DNA from: an uncultured Eubacteriales bacterium
GTDB lineage: Bacteria > Bacillota > Clostridia > Oscillospirales > Acutalibacteraceae
Direction of reading: 5' to 3'
DNA: 34,088 nt
NCBI GenBank assembly: GCA_900315605.1
Contig: OMZU01000015.1
Location: forward strand, 1 to 34,088
Of the stretch, positions 8,349 through 16,037 are shown in pieces (the first letter of the stretch is position 1; every line of letters starts with the position of its first letter). A program made the position numbers and the translations under genes. The notes beneath the pieces are model-generated. The model was given only the letters and a program-made list of their open reading frames with translations. It made no database searches and was not told where the DNA came from.

Positions 8349-8417
8349 CTTGAATCCGATTTTTCCGTGTTCTTGATTCAGAAATTTCCGCAGTCTTGAA
8401 TCCGATATTTCTGTTGT
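8349..8417. repeat. Three tandem 23-bp units in non-coding DNA
   Basis: Three adjacent 23-nt units start at 8349, 8372 and 8395, each opening with CTTGA(A/T)TC. Units 1 and 3 share CTTGAATCCGAT exactly and the middle one is diverged. An inverted copy of the core, TCGGATTC, lies at 8319-8326. A minus-strand frame runs through them but shows no ribosome-binding site or family features. The surrounding 8280-8590 holds nothing else I can name. Confidence 0.6.
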
Positions 8418-8590
8418 CTGAGAATATTGATGTTGAAAAATGTTGAAAACCGGGGCTTTGGACAGACCGGGAACAATTGAATAATGCAAATCAATTACGC
8501 TTGGTGTGTGAACGACCTTTGAGTTGTTCGGCACCGGGCGTTTTTTTGATAATAAGGCTATATTGTACAATTCAAGGGAACATTTTTATA

Positions 8591-8887
8591 AGTGTGGAGT
8601 TTGGAGTGTGGAGTTATTGTCGTGAAGATAGAATTCATCTATAAAATACATTTGTTCCCGACTGTATTATTATTGATTTGATATTTTTTGCCATTAACCG
8701 TAGGGGCGCACCCATGTGTGCGCCCTACCTATAAGCCAATGTTTGTTCTAAGGACGCACACGCGGGTGCGCCCCTACGGGAAAATTATGACAAACAAATA
8801 TAAATATATTCGGGAATAAACGTATTTTTCAAACAAAACCTGTCTGCTCGACCGAAACTCCACACTTCAAACTCCAAACTCCACACT
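8591..8887. repeat. Dispersed palindromic element 1 (297 bp, MITE-like)
   Basis: Terminal inverted repeats are built from iterated AGTGTGGAGTTTGG-type units (left 8591-8615, right about 8855-8887). Inside are a degenerate TCGGGAA/TTCCCGA hairpin, an AT-rich spacer, and facing copies of GTAGGGGCGCACCC and GGGTGCGCCCCTAC around a short centre, then a further AT-rich arm. It encodes no protein. Related elements lie at 26394-26678 and 29962-30232, with a half copy near 17650-17740. Confidence 0.75.
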
Positions 8888-9038
8888 AAAAAAGCTCCGC
8901 ATTAAAAAAGCTTTCATTCATTGTGGTGCCGTTTTGCGGCATGGAGATTTAGTATAACTATTGACAAACTTATAATTTATTGAGATTTTGGTGTTGATTT
9001 GCGGATCAAATTGAAAAAAATTCGAGAGATTTTTTGGA

Positions 9039-9066
9039 ACTTGTATATTTTTATACAAGTTTTTTG
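9039..9066 (+). terminator. Terminator ahead of the phage cluster
   Basis: Perfect stem ACTTGTATA (9039-9047) / TATACAAGT (9052-9060) with a TTTT loop, followed by a T-run. No gene lies between element 1 and this hairpin, so it ends an unknown short transcript or serves as a regulated stop before the phage late operon. Confidence 0.7.
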
Positions 9067-9094
9067 TTTTTTGACGTATTAGTGGAGGGCAGCC

Positions 9095-9157
9095 TTGACG
9101 GTGCGACGGGGCAAGCTATCGCAAAATTTACGACTGCTTTCGGGAGGTGCGATTTGA
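9095..9157 (+). CDS. Possible 20-codon leader ORF before terS
   Basis: TTG 9095 preceded by GGAGGG (9084-9089) opens a 20-codon basic peptide ending at TGA 9155-9157, immediately next to the TTG start of the terminase small subunit. Its own ribosome-binding site and the exact abutment suggest a translational leader or the remnant of an upstream gene. The evidence is thin. Confidence 0.25.
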   Translation: MTVRRGKLSQNLRLLSGGAI

Positions 9158-9634
9158 TTGAACAGGCTTAGTGCCAGGGAACAGGCGTTCTGCGGATTTT
9201 ATTGCGAGCTTAGGGACGCCAGAGCCGCCGCCGAAAGAGCAGGCTTTAAAAATGCTGCGGCAAAGGGCGAGGCGTTGCTTGGCAGAGAAGAAATCGTTGA
9301 GGAGGTTGCGAGACTCTCGGCACTGAAAAACAGGGAAACCGGAGACATTGCCTCCGCCGGCTACAGGCGGCTTGCGTTTGGGGATATCTCGGACGCGGTG
9401 TCGCTGCTCTTTATGAATGAGCCGGGCGAGGAGGAGCTGAGAAACATGGACTTGTTTTTGGTGTCCGAAATCAAAAAGCCGAGGGATGGTAACATGGAGA
9501 TCAAATTTTTTGACAGGCTAAAGGCGTTGGAAAAGCTGGAGCAGCAGGTTGATTCCGACGGCGGAGCGCAGAGGCTGATCGAGGCTATTGAGCGCGGCGC
9601 AAGGTCGCTGGAGCGTGACGGCGGTGAAGATTGA
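9158..9634 (+). CDS. Terminase small subunit (XtmA-like, Terminase_2 family)
   Basis: Protein of 158 residues. The N-terminal LSAREQAFCGFYCELRDARAAAERAGFKNAAAKGEALL is the helix-turn-helix region typical of Terminase_2/XtmA proteins, followed by a helical oligomerisation region and a hydrophilic tail. It recognises the packaging site and hands DNA to the large subunit. The start is TTG 9158: GGAGGT lies 9 nt upstream and no ATG is available near the conserved N-terminus. It overlaps the large-subunit start by about 11 nt. Confidence 0.85.
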   Translation: MNRLSAREQAFCGFYCELRDARAAAERAGFKNAAAKGEALLGREEIVEEVARLSALKNRETGDIASAGYRRLAFGDISDAVSLLFMNEPGEEELRNMDLFLVSEIKKPRDGNMEIKFFDRLKALEKLEQQVDSDGGAQRLIEAIERGARSLERDGGED

Positions 9635-10880
9635 GAGCTTTTCTCAAAAGCAGCTTAGGGTGCTGAGCTGGTGGCACAAGGATTCGGAAGCAAGGGATTT
9701 TGACGCGATCATCTGCGACGGGGCGGTGAGAAGCGGCAAGACGCTTTGTATGTCGCTGTCGTTTGTGCTGTGGAGCTTTTGGGGACTTGGCGGCGGCGCG
9801 GACTTTGCGCTTTGCGGCAAAACGGTGCGCTCACTGAGAAGAAACATCGTTATCCCGCTTTTGCCGGTTTTGCGGAGCTTGGGATTTGAGTGCGAGGAAA
9901 AGGTCTCGCAGGGCGTGCTCCTGTTGAGAAGGGGCTCGGTTTTGAACAGGTACTATCTTTTTGGCGGCAAGGACGAGAGCTCAGCAGCGTTGATCCAGGG
10001 CATGACGCTTTCGGGGATCATGCTTGACGAGGTCGCGCTGATGCCAAGGTCGTTTGTGGAGCAGGCGTTGGCAAGGTGCTCGGTCGAGGGGGCGCGGTTT
10101 TGGTTCAACTGCAACCCGGAGTACCCGGAGCACTGGTTTTACCGCGAATGGATTTGCAGGGCGCAGGAGAAAAACGCGCTTTATCTGCACTTTACCATGG
10201 ACGACAATCCGTCGCTTTCGGACAGGGTGAAAAGGAGATATGAGAGCCTGTATTCCGGGGCGTTTTACGAGAGGTTCGTGAGGGGCAGGTGGGTCGCGGT
10301 TTGCGGCGCGGTGTATCCGTTTATGGCTGACGGCGAGATGTACTTTGACCCTCCGCAGGACTGCGACAGATTTGTGATCTCGTGCGACTACGGCACGGTG
10401 AACCCGGCTTCGTTCGGGCTGTGGGGCAGGAGCGGCGAGAGCTGGTACAGGCTTGACGAGTATTACTTTGATTCGCGCAAGGAGGGCTTTCAGAAAACCG
10501 ACGAGGAGCACTATGAGGGGCTTTGCCGGCTTGCCGGAGAGAGGAAGATTGAGCGCGTGATCGTTGACCCGTCGGCGGCGAGCTTTATTGAGGTGATTCG
10601 CAGGCACGGAAGGTTCAGGGCGGTTGCCGCAAAAAATGATGTGGCTGACGGGATCCGCAGGGTTTCGGGCGCGCTGAAGAGCGGCAAAATCAGGATCTGC
10701 CGGATTTGCCGCGCGACGCGAAGGGAGTTTTCGCTTTATAGGTGGGACGAGCGGCGAAGGGGCGACTTGCCGGTTAAGGAAAACGACCACGCGATGGACG
10801 ACATCAGATATTTTGTCGCCGCAATTTCGGACGGCGGCTCGGGCGTTTGTGCCGTTGCCGCCGCAAGACAGGAGGATTGA
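9624..10880 (+). CDS. Terminase large subunit (PBSX/XtmB-like packaging ATPase-nuclease)
   Basis: About 418 residues, close to the ~430 of PBSX XtmB. The ATPase half has Walker A GAVRSGKT (33-40) and a Walker B-like GIMLDEVAL with the catalytic Glu. The RNase H-like nuclease half shows acidic-site segments FVISCDYGTVNPAS, RVIVDPSAASF and NDHAMDDIRYF. It pumps DNA into the capsid and cuts it. The start is uncertain: GTG 9624 is favoured (GGAG 10 nt upstream); GTG 9615 and TTG 9588 are in frame. All motifs look intact. Confidence 0.9.
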   Translation: MKIESFSQKQLRVLSWWHKDSEARDFDAIICDGAVRSGKTLCMSLSFVLWSFWGLGGGADFALCGKTVRSLRRNIVIPLLPVLRSLGFECEEKVSQGVLLLRRGSVLNRYYLFGGKDESSAALIQGMTLSGIMLDEVALMPRSFVEQALARCSVEGARFWFNCNPEYPEHWFYREWICRAQEKNALYLHFTMDDNPSLSDRVKRRYESLYSGAFYERFVRGRWVAVCGAVYPFMADGEMYFDPPQDCDRFVISCDYGTVNPASFGLWGRSGESWYRLDEYYFDSRKEGFQKTDEEHYEGLCRLAGERKIERVIVDPSAASFIEVIRRHGRFRAVAAKNDVADGIRRVSGALKSGKIRICRICRATRREFSLYRWDERRRGDLPVKENDHAMDDIRYFVAAISDGGSGVCAVAAARQED

Positions 10881-10884
10881 CAGC

Positions 10885-12027
10885 TTGATATTCAAAAGAA
10901 ACAAACGCCGCGCTGCCTTGGCGGTGCAGACCGTTCCAAAGGAAAAGCAGGATATGAGCGCACTCGGCTTTTTGGGCTTTGAGGCGCAGTGCAGGGCGGA
11001 GCGTGAGCTGTATGACAGGCTCAGAGAGGGCGTGCCGGTGATCGACGCGGCGATATGCAAGCTTGTGAGGCTGATCGGAAGATTTAGGATAGAAGCCGGA
11101 AACGCGGCTGCTCAGAGGGCTGCGGACGAGTTTTGCAGAGAAGTTAAATTCAACGGCTCGTCGTTTGGGCTGGTGAATTTTATTTATGACTATCTTGACT
11201 CGCTGCTGACCTATGGCACGGCGGTGGGCGAGATGATCCCCGACGCGTGCGGAGAGGGCATTGCCGCGCTGTATCAGGCAAGCCTTGACGACGTTGAGAT
11301 CAGGGCGGACAAAACTCCGCTGGATCTGGTTGTGTGCGCAGGCACAGCCGGAAAAAGCGAGCCTGCAAAATATCAGTCGCTGATTTTGGCAAGCCTTTTG
11401 AAGCCCAAGCCCGGCACGGTGAGGGGCACTTCGCTTTTGAGCGGTCTGCCGTTTGTGTGCGGGATCTTGGAGAAGATTTTGGCTTCGCTGAAGCACAACT
11501 GGGAGCGCGCAGGAGACGTGAGGTTTGTTGTGACCTGCAATCCGCAGAACGGCGTTTTTGGTGAGGACGACGCGAGAAAAATCGCCGACGAATGGCGCGA
11601 GGCGGTGAGAAGCGACAGGGTCTGCGACTTTGTGTCGGTGGGCGACGTGAGCGTTAAGGTGATCGGCGCGGAGAGCGAAATGCCGGAATGCGAAACGCCT
11701 GTGAGGGTGGTTCTGGAGCAGATACTGGGTAAGCTGGGGATACCGCCGTTTTTGCTGGGGCTTTCTTGGTCGAGCACCGAGAGGATGAGTACTCAGCAGG
11801 CGGATATTCTGACAAGCGAGCTGGAGTATTACAGGGCTATCCTTGACCCGGTTATCCGCAGGATCGTGAGGATGCACCTGAGGCTTTTGGGGCTGGAGAG
11901 CAGCTTTAGGATCGTTTGGAACGACATTAATTTGCAGGATACTGTGGAGCTGGCTCAGGCAAGGCTTCATAATGCGCAGGCAGAGAAAATCGAACAGGAG
12001 ATCGGGGTGGAATACATTGACGAATAA
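10885..12027 (+). CDS. Phage portal protein
   Basis: About 380 residues, by position and sequence a portal protein, somewhat shorter than PBSX XkdE. It is a helical, charged protein with a central NFIYDYLDSLLTYGTAVGEMIPD segment, typical of the portal stem/wing, and the GLSWSSTERMSTQQADILTSELEYYRAILDPVIRRIVRMHL stretch common in portal C-termini. The dodecameric portal is the DNA entry channel and head-tail joint. Start TTG 10885 follows AGGAGGA (10870-10876) at 8 nt; the terL stop is within that spacer. Its 3' end overlaps the protease gene by 11 nt. Confidence 0.8.
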   Translation: MIFKRNKRRAALAVQTVPKEKQDMSALGFLGFEAQCRAERELYDRLREGVPVIDAAICKLVRLIGRFRIEAGNAAAQRAADEFCREVKFNGSSFGLVNFIYDYLDSLLTYGTAVGEMIPDACGEGIAALYQASLDDVEIRADKTPLDLVVCAGTAGKSEPAKYQSLILASLLKPKPGTVRGTSLLSGLPFVCGILEKILASLKHNWERAGDVRFVVTCNPQNGVFGEDDARKIADEWREAVRSDRVCDFVSVGDVSVKVIGAESEMPECETPVRVVLEQILGKLGIPPFLLGLSWSSTERMSTQQADILTSELEYYRAILDPVIRRIVRMHLRLLGLESSFRIVWNDINLQDTVELAQARLHNAQAEKIEQEIGVEYIDE

Positions 12028-13000
12028 GGACGGTATCAAAAAGCAGGCGGCGGAGACTGATTTGGTGACGGAGAAGGTGAGCGCGGAGGACCTGAGCCTT
12101 ATCAACGGCTATGCGCGGAGAGAGCTGAGCGCGGACGAGGTGTACGTTTTTTCGGTGATACTGTGCGACAACGACGTTGACAGAGACGGCGAGAGGTTTA
12201 CGGTGGAATCGCTGTTCGCGCTGGAAAAGCTTTTTGTGGGCAAGACCGGGATCTTTGACCACGAGCCGAGCGCGAAAAACCAGAGAGCCAGGATATTTGA
12301 GTGCAGGGTCGAGGCGGTCGAGGGCAAAAAAACCGCCACAGGCGACGATTATTTCAGGCTCAGGGCAAGGGCGTATATGCCGAGGTCTGAGGAAAACGAG
12401 GACTTGATCTTGGCAATCGACAGCGGGATCGTCAAGGAGGTCAGCGTGGGCTGCGCGGTGAAGAAAACGGCTTGCAGTGTGTGCGGAGAGGCGATAGGAC
12501 TGTGCGGACACAAAAAGGGCGAGAGCTACTCGGGCAAGCTTTGCTGCGGCGAGCTTTTGGAGCCGTTTGACGCTTATGAATGGAGCTTTGTGGCTGTTCC
12601 GGCTCAGAAAAACGCCGGGGTCACAAAGGGCTTTGACGGAAGGGGTTTTGAGATGGAAAATGTTTTGAAAAGGATCGAAAACGAAAAGGGCTTTTTGCTC
12701 AGCGACGGAGAATGCAGGAGCCTGAAGGCGTATATCGACGGGCTGAGACAGAGCGCGAAGGACGGAGTTTTTTACCGCGACAGCCTTACCACAGAGGTGC
12801 TCAGGCTTTCGGCTGCGGTTCAGCCGGATATTTCGCGCGAGACCATGGAGGCGGTCGTCAAGGGCATGAGCCTTGCGCAGCTCAGGGAATTTAAGACTGC
12901 GTTTGAGAGAACACGCAGCGAAAAGTTGGGCATCAAGCCTCAGCTTGGCTGTGAAAACAGAAAGCAGAACGCGCCGGACTACGGCGAATTCAGAATTTGA
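12017..13000 (+). CDS. Prohead maturation protease (XkdF/HK97 U35-like) with a Cys cluster
   Basis: About 327 residues. The N-terminal half resembles phage prohead serine proteases: SVILCDNDVDRDGERF, the FDHEPSAKNQRARI segment with the likely catalytic His, and the IVKEVSVGCAV segment with the likely catalytic Ser. A Cys/His-rich insert follows (about residues 150-180: C-x2-C, C-x-H, then C-C) and looks like a zinc knuckle. The C-terminal ~110 residues are helical and may serve as a fused scaffold. It cleaves scaffold and capsid precursors during head assembly. Start TTG 12017 has GGGGTGG 6 nt upstream and overlaps the portal stop. Confidence 0.75.
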   Translation: MTNKDGIKKQAAETDLVTEKVSAEDLSLINGYARRELSADEVYVFSVILCDNDVDRDGERFTVESLFALEKLFVGKTGIFDHEPSAKNQRARIFECRVEAVEGKKTATGDDYFRLRARAYMPRSEENEDLILAIDSGIVKEVSVGCAVKKTACSVCGEAIGLCGHKKGESYSGKLCCGELLEPFDAYEWSFVAVPAQKNAGVTKGFDGRGFEMENVLKRIENEKGFLLSDGECRSLKAYIDGLRQSAKDGVFYRDSLTTEVLRLSAAVQPDISRETMEAVVKGMSLAQLREFKTAFERTRSEKLGIKPQLGCENRKQNAPDYGEFRI

Positions 13001-13014
13001 CGGAGGAATAAAGT

Positions 13015-13353
13015 ATGAATGTTGATTTTAAGGGCTTTGGAGAAAACGTTGCGACCTTTGTTGCAGACACCGGTTTGACGGCTCCGGGAGTTGCCGTTAA
13101 GGTAACTGACGACGGAAAGGTTGCCAAGTGCAGCGCGAACGACAAGTTTTGCGGTATTTGTATCGCCGTGAAGGACGGCTATGCCACAGTTCAGCTCAGT
13201 GGCTACGCGGAGTTTAAGGCAGGCTCAAGGATAGCTCCGGGTTATCAGAAGCTTGCCGCTAACTCAAACGGCGGCGTTGCGATTAACGACAGTGCAGGCA
13301 GAGAGCTGCTTGTTGTGTGTTCGACAGTGAGCATGGCAGGAGTTATGCTGTAA
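13015..13353 (+). CDS. Capsid decoration/cement protein (putative)
   Basis: A 112-residue protein, mainly beta and Gly/Ala/Val-rich (LTAPGVAVKVTDDGKVAKCS, YATVQLSGYAEFKAG, IAPGYQKLAANSNGGV). This pattern and its place between protease and capsid genes match head-decoration proteins of the DUF2190-like type. It would bind the outside of the capsid shell. GGAGGAATAAAGT precedes ATG 13015. Confidence 0.65.
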   Translation: MNVDFKGFGENVATFVADTGLTAPGVAVKVTDDGKVAKCSANDKFCGICIAVKDGYATVQLSGYAEFKAGSRIAPGYQKLAANSNGGVAINDSAGRELLVVCSTVSMAGVML

Positions 13354-13372
13354 GCTTTTGGGAGGTTATAAT

Positions 13373-14380
13373 ATGGCAAATTTTGAGAATATTACTATTG
13401 AAAAAGGAATGTATCAGGTCAAGGGCGGATTGTCTCAGGCGTTGGAGCAGCTTGACCCGAGCGTGAACTACATGGGAACCGAGCTTGAGGGGCTTGACGC
13501 CTTTTCGCGCCAGCTCAAGCGTTTTGGCATCAAGGTGAGCGGAAGCTCAAGCGACTGCGTTGAAAAGTTCTTTCAGACCTCTAACTCAGCCGCGCTCTTT
13601 CCGGAATATGTGGGCAGAGCGGTCGCGCAGGGTATTGAAAGGGCAAACGTGCTGCCCGACATTGTGGCGACTGTGACCGACATTGAGGGCATGGATTACA
13701 GAAGCATCGCTTCGGAGCCGACTGACGACGAAAAGTCGCTCAAGATCGTGGGCGAGGGCGCGGCGATCCCGCAAACGGTGGTCAAGACGAGAGAAAACCT
13801 TGTTACGCTCAAAAAGCGCGGAAGAATGTTGGTTGCCTCTTATGAGGCACTCAGATTCCAGAGACTCGACCTGTTTACTGTCACGCTTAATCAGATCGGC
13901 GCATATATTGCAAGAGCGCAGCTTTCGGACGCTATTGACGTGCTCAAAAACGGCGACGGCAACAACAACTCAGCATTGAGTGTAAACGTTGACACCGCAG
14001 GCACTGTGACCTATGACGATTTGGTCAAGTTCTGGGCCGCGCTGGCTCCGTATGAGCTCAATACTATCCTTGCGCCGACGGCAGAGATGAAAAAGATCCT
14101 TTCGCTGAGTCAGATGCAGGATTCAAGAGCAGGGCTTGATTTTCACGGCACCGGAAACATGGTCACTCCGCTGGGCGCGTCGCTGATCCATGTTCCCGAA
14201 ATGACTTCGGGCTCTGTTATCGGTCTTGACAAGAGCTGCGCGCTCGAAAAGGTTCAGGCGGGCTCGGTTGTGACAGATTACGACAAGCTTATTGACCGTC
14301 AGCTTGAAAGAGCGGCGATCACCTGCACCGCCGGCTTCTCAAAAATCTTTAGAGACGCGGCAAAGACGCTTAACTGTTAA
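13373..14380 (+). CDS. Major capsid protein (HK97-fold, XkdG-like)
   Basis: A 335-residue protein in the major-capsid slot and of fitting size (XkdG is ~311). It includes a helical N-terminus, VLPDIVATVTDIEGMDYRS, EGAAIPQTVVKTRENLVTLKKRGRMLVASYEAL (typical E-loop/spine-helix region), and a C-terminal GSVIGLDKSCALEKV...VTDYDKLIDRQLERAAIT...GFSKIFRDA segment seen in phage capsid proteins of this class. Start ATG 13373 has GGGAGGT 7 nt upstream; an earlier in-frame ATG (13358) lacks one. It ends just before the connector gene. Confidence 0.85.
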   Translation: MANFENITIEKGMYQVKGGLSQALEQLDPSVNYMGTELEGLDAFSRQLKRFGIKVSGSSSDCVEKFFQTSNSAALFPEYVGRAVAQGIERANVLPDIVATVTDIEGMDYRSIASEPTDDEKSLKIVGEGAAIPQTVVKTRENLVTLKKRGRMLVASYEALRFQRLDLFTVTLNQIGAYIARAQLSDAIDVLKNGDGNNNSALSVNVDTAGTVTYDDLVKFWAALAPYELNTILAPTAEMKKILSLSQMQDSRAGLDFHGTGNMVTPLGASLIHVPEMTSGSVIGLDKSCALEKVQAGSVVTDYDKLIDRQLERAAITCTAGFSKIFRDAAKTLNC

Positions 14381-14393
14381 GGATGTGAGCGGC

Positions 14394-14747
14394 TTGGATA
14401 CTGCGGCGGTTTATGAAAGATTCAGGGAGCTTGCCGGGCTTGGCGAAGAAGAAACGCGGTTTGTGAGCCTTGCAAACGACGCTTGCAGATATATTGAGAG
14501 CATAAAAAGCAAGCGTGAGCTTTCGGAATCGGACGAAAAAAGACTTGAGCTGCTTGCCGCAGCTTATACCTTCAGGCTGTTTTCCATGTGCGGCTCAGAG
14601 GAGCTTCGCTCCTTTGTGGCGGGCGACGTTAGGATCACGTCGTCCGCCGGAGTGCGCGAAAAGGCAGAGTCGCTTTGGAACGCGCTGAGTGCGGAAAACT
14701 CGGATCTGATCGGCGGCAGCGGATTTTTGTTTGGCAGGGTGATGTGA
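14394..14747 (+). CDS. Head-tail connector protein (YqbG-like adaptor)
   Basis: About 117 residues, mainly helical (YERFRELAGLGEEETRFVSLANDACRYIESIK, ELLAAAYTFRLFSM), fitting the small head-completion adaptors that follow the capsid gene in PBSX/skin elements. The start is uncertain: TTG 14394 has AAGGA 10 nt upstream; GTG 14385 is the other candidate. The TGA stop overlaps the ATG of the next gene (ATGA). Confidence 0.6.
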   Translation: MDTAAVYERFRELAGLGEEETRFVSLANDACRYIESIKSKRELSESDEKRLELLAAAYTFRLFSMCGSEELRSFVAGDVRITSSAGVREKAESLWNALSAENSDLIGGSGFLFGRVM

Positions 14748-15103
14748 TGAATTTGTTTGGGGCTGTGGGCACTGCGATCGAAAAATACGGTGCGTCGGTG
14801 AGAATAGAAACCGACGGGGATTTGACAGAGGGCAAGGCGTTTGTTGAGCCGCTGAGATACAGGAACCGAATCTACATCGGCGGTCAGTACCGGCTTGCAG
14901 GCATGGACAGAAAGGAAAAGTACCTTTATGTCGGCACGGTGGAAAACGCGCTGACGGAGGATCGTTCGGTGGTTGAGGCAAACGGCGCAAGGTATATCGT
15001 AAAGCGCAGCGAGCTGTATTATGCCGGCGACGTTCCGGTGTATATTTGGGCGATCTTGCAGCCCTGCGGCGAGGCGTTGGAGGATGAATATGAAGCAGAT
15101 TGA
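14747..15103 (+). CDS. Head closure / minor structural protein (XkdH-like position)
   Basis: A 118-residue, beta-rich protein (LTEGKAFVEPLRYRNRIYIGGQYRLAG, KYLYVGTVENAL, ARYIVKRSELYYAGDVPVYIWAIL) in the slot of XkdH/YqbH head-closure proteins. The YIVKRSE...PVYIWAIL tail is typical of those proteins. ATG 14747 overlaps the previous stop by 1 nt, implying translational coupling. Confidence 0.6.
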   Translation: MNLFGAVGTAIEKYGASVRIETDGDLTEGKAFVEPLRYRNRIYIGGQYRLAGMDRKEKYLYVGTVENALTEDRSVVEANGARYIVKRSELYYAGDVPVYIWAILQPCGEALEDEYEAD

Positions 15104-15530
15104 AAAACAGGTTGACAGGATAATTGTGCGGCTAAAGCAGCTTGAGCCGCTCGGAGGTCTGAGGTTTGTCAGGGAGTACGGGACCCACAGGCTCGAAAGC
15201 CCGGTCAGGGGGCTCTTGGGCGTTGTTTCAATCAAGGAAGCCGTGCTTTCAAAGAGCTATATCGGCGGCGTGACCGAAGCCGGGCTAAAGGGCGACAAGT
15301 ATTCGGCGGTGATCTCGATCAAGGTCTATGCACCCAAAACCGAGAACGGCAGCGGACTTTCGGAGACCGTGGGCGAGCTTATGCTGGGGCTGAGAGAGGT
15401 TGACGACGAAAAAATAATCACCGACACCGGTGTGAGTGCGATCGAGTTTGACCAGGATATGAACGCGATCTGCCGCACGGTGAGCTTTGGCGTCGATTTT
15501 TGCTTGTGCGAGGAGGCGTCGGCGTTATGA
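15090..15530 (+). CDS. Tail terminator/completion-like protein (putative)
   Basis: A 146-residue protein. A helical N-terminus is followed by alternating strands (YSAVISIKVYAPKTENGSGLSETVGELMLGL, then VSAIEFDQDMNAICRTVSFGVDFCLCEE), a pattern seen in small tail-terminator proteins that cap the tail tube. Its position after the connectors agrees. ATG 15090 has GGAGG 6 nt upstream and overlaps the preceding gene by 14 nt. The assignment rests on context more than sequence. Confidence 0.5.
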   Translation: MKQIEKQVDRIIVRLKQLEPLGGLRFVREYGTHRLESPVRGLLGVVSIKEAVLSKSYIGGVTEAGLKGDKYSAVISIKVYAPKTENGSGLSETVGELMLGLREVDDEKIITDTGVSAIEFDQDMNAICRTVSFGVDFCLCEEASAL

Positions 15531-15919
15531 TACACGCAATACCCGAAAAGCGCGAGAGCGCGGTCATCAGGCTGAACGGCAAGGTTTTGGGCGGAGTTTT
15601 GAGCGCGGTGAGGATAGCCGAGAACAAGGGCGAGGGGATCTATGAGCTTTTGAGCGAAAAGCCCGTTGCCGTAATAAAAAACACTGAGTACAGAATTGAG
15701 CTGACGGCTGAGGGCGAGGCAAACCGCGCGTTTTTGCAGGGCGGCTATGAGCTGAGCATTGAGGACAAGGACAAATGCGTGAGGTACACCGGCTGCACCA
15801 CAAGGCGGCTTGAGGGCTGCCTCACGCCAAATAAGCGAGTTGGCTATAAGGCTGTGGTGGTTGCAAAGGAGAGGATCGAAGATGACGGAGAAAACGGAGA
15901 GGCTGACAGAGCTTGCTGA
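15527..15919 (+). CDS. Beta-rich phage structural protein, possible tail-tube-like protein
   Basis: A 130-residue protein that I cannot place firmly. Beta-rich pattern VIRLNGKVLGGVLSAVRIAENKGEGIYEL ... TEYRIELTAEGEA ... LSIEDKDKCVRYTGCTTRRLEGCL ... YKAVVVAKERIED. The layout, with an NG-K opening strand and a final strand ending in VVAKER, is reminiscent of tube/core proteins. If this is the tube, it is the only rigid tail component in the cluster, as no sheath precedes it. Its start overlaps the previous stop (ATGA) and AGGAGG lies 10 nt upstream. Confidence 0.45.
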   Translation: MIHAIPEKRESAVIRLNGKVLGGVLSAVRIAENKGEGIYELLSEKPVAVIKNTEYRIELTAEGEANRAFLQGGYELSIEDKDKCVRYTGCTTRRLEGCLTPNKRVGYKAVVVAKERIEDDGENGEADRAC

Positions 15920-16037
15920 GACTGCCGATCAGGGCAGCCCGGGCTTTGACGCCGAGGCTCTGAGCGAGGAGCTGGAACGCGAGAGCAGAAGATACAGCCG
16001 AGCCTTGGGTGAGGAAGAGGAGGCAAGGCTGAGATGA
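15882..16037 (+). CDS. Small acidic protein (51 aa) in the tail-chaperone slot
   Basis: A 51-residue, highly charged and probably helical protein (Glu-rich with scattered Arg). AGGAGAGG precedes ATG 15882. It overlaps the preceding gene by 38 nt and the next by 4 nt. In PBSX the chaperone XkdN lies here, just before the tape measure XkdO; this protein is far shorter than XkdN, and no tape measure follows. Confidence 0.6.
   Translation: MTEKTERLTELAETADQGSPGFDAEALSEELERESRRYSRALGEEEEARLR

Noticed and set aside
8349-8417. CRISPR array
   Set aside because: Units are directly adjacent with no spacers, only three copies, and no cas genes are nearby.
8238-8570. 110-codon minus-strand frame in the gap before the phage cluster
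   Set aside because: It runs through the 23-bp tandem repeats and an inverted repeat, lacks a ribosome-binding site, and is explained by repeat DNA.
8961-8976. TTGACA with TATAAT as a promoter for the phage cluster
   Set aside because: The hexamers are only 4 bp apart, so they cannot form one promoter.
9981-11060. 359-codon minus-strand frame opposite terL
   Set aside because: Arg/Pro/Ala-rich shadow of terL with no domain or start signal; terL motifs are unambiguous.
10804-12105. 433-codon minus-strand open frame opposite the portal gene
   Set aside because: It mirrors the GC-rich third positions of the portal gene, has low-complexity His/Arg/Pro-rich content and no ribosome-binding site.
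15527-15919. Firm call as a tail-tube protein
   Set aside because: Pattern is suggestive only and no diagnostic motif is visible; kept as a low-confidence structural protein.
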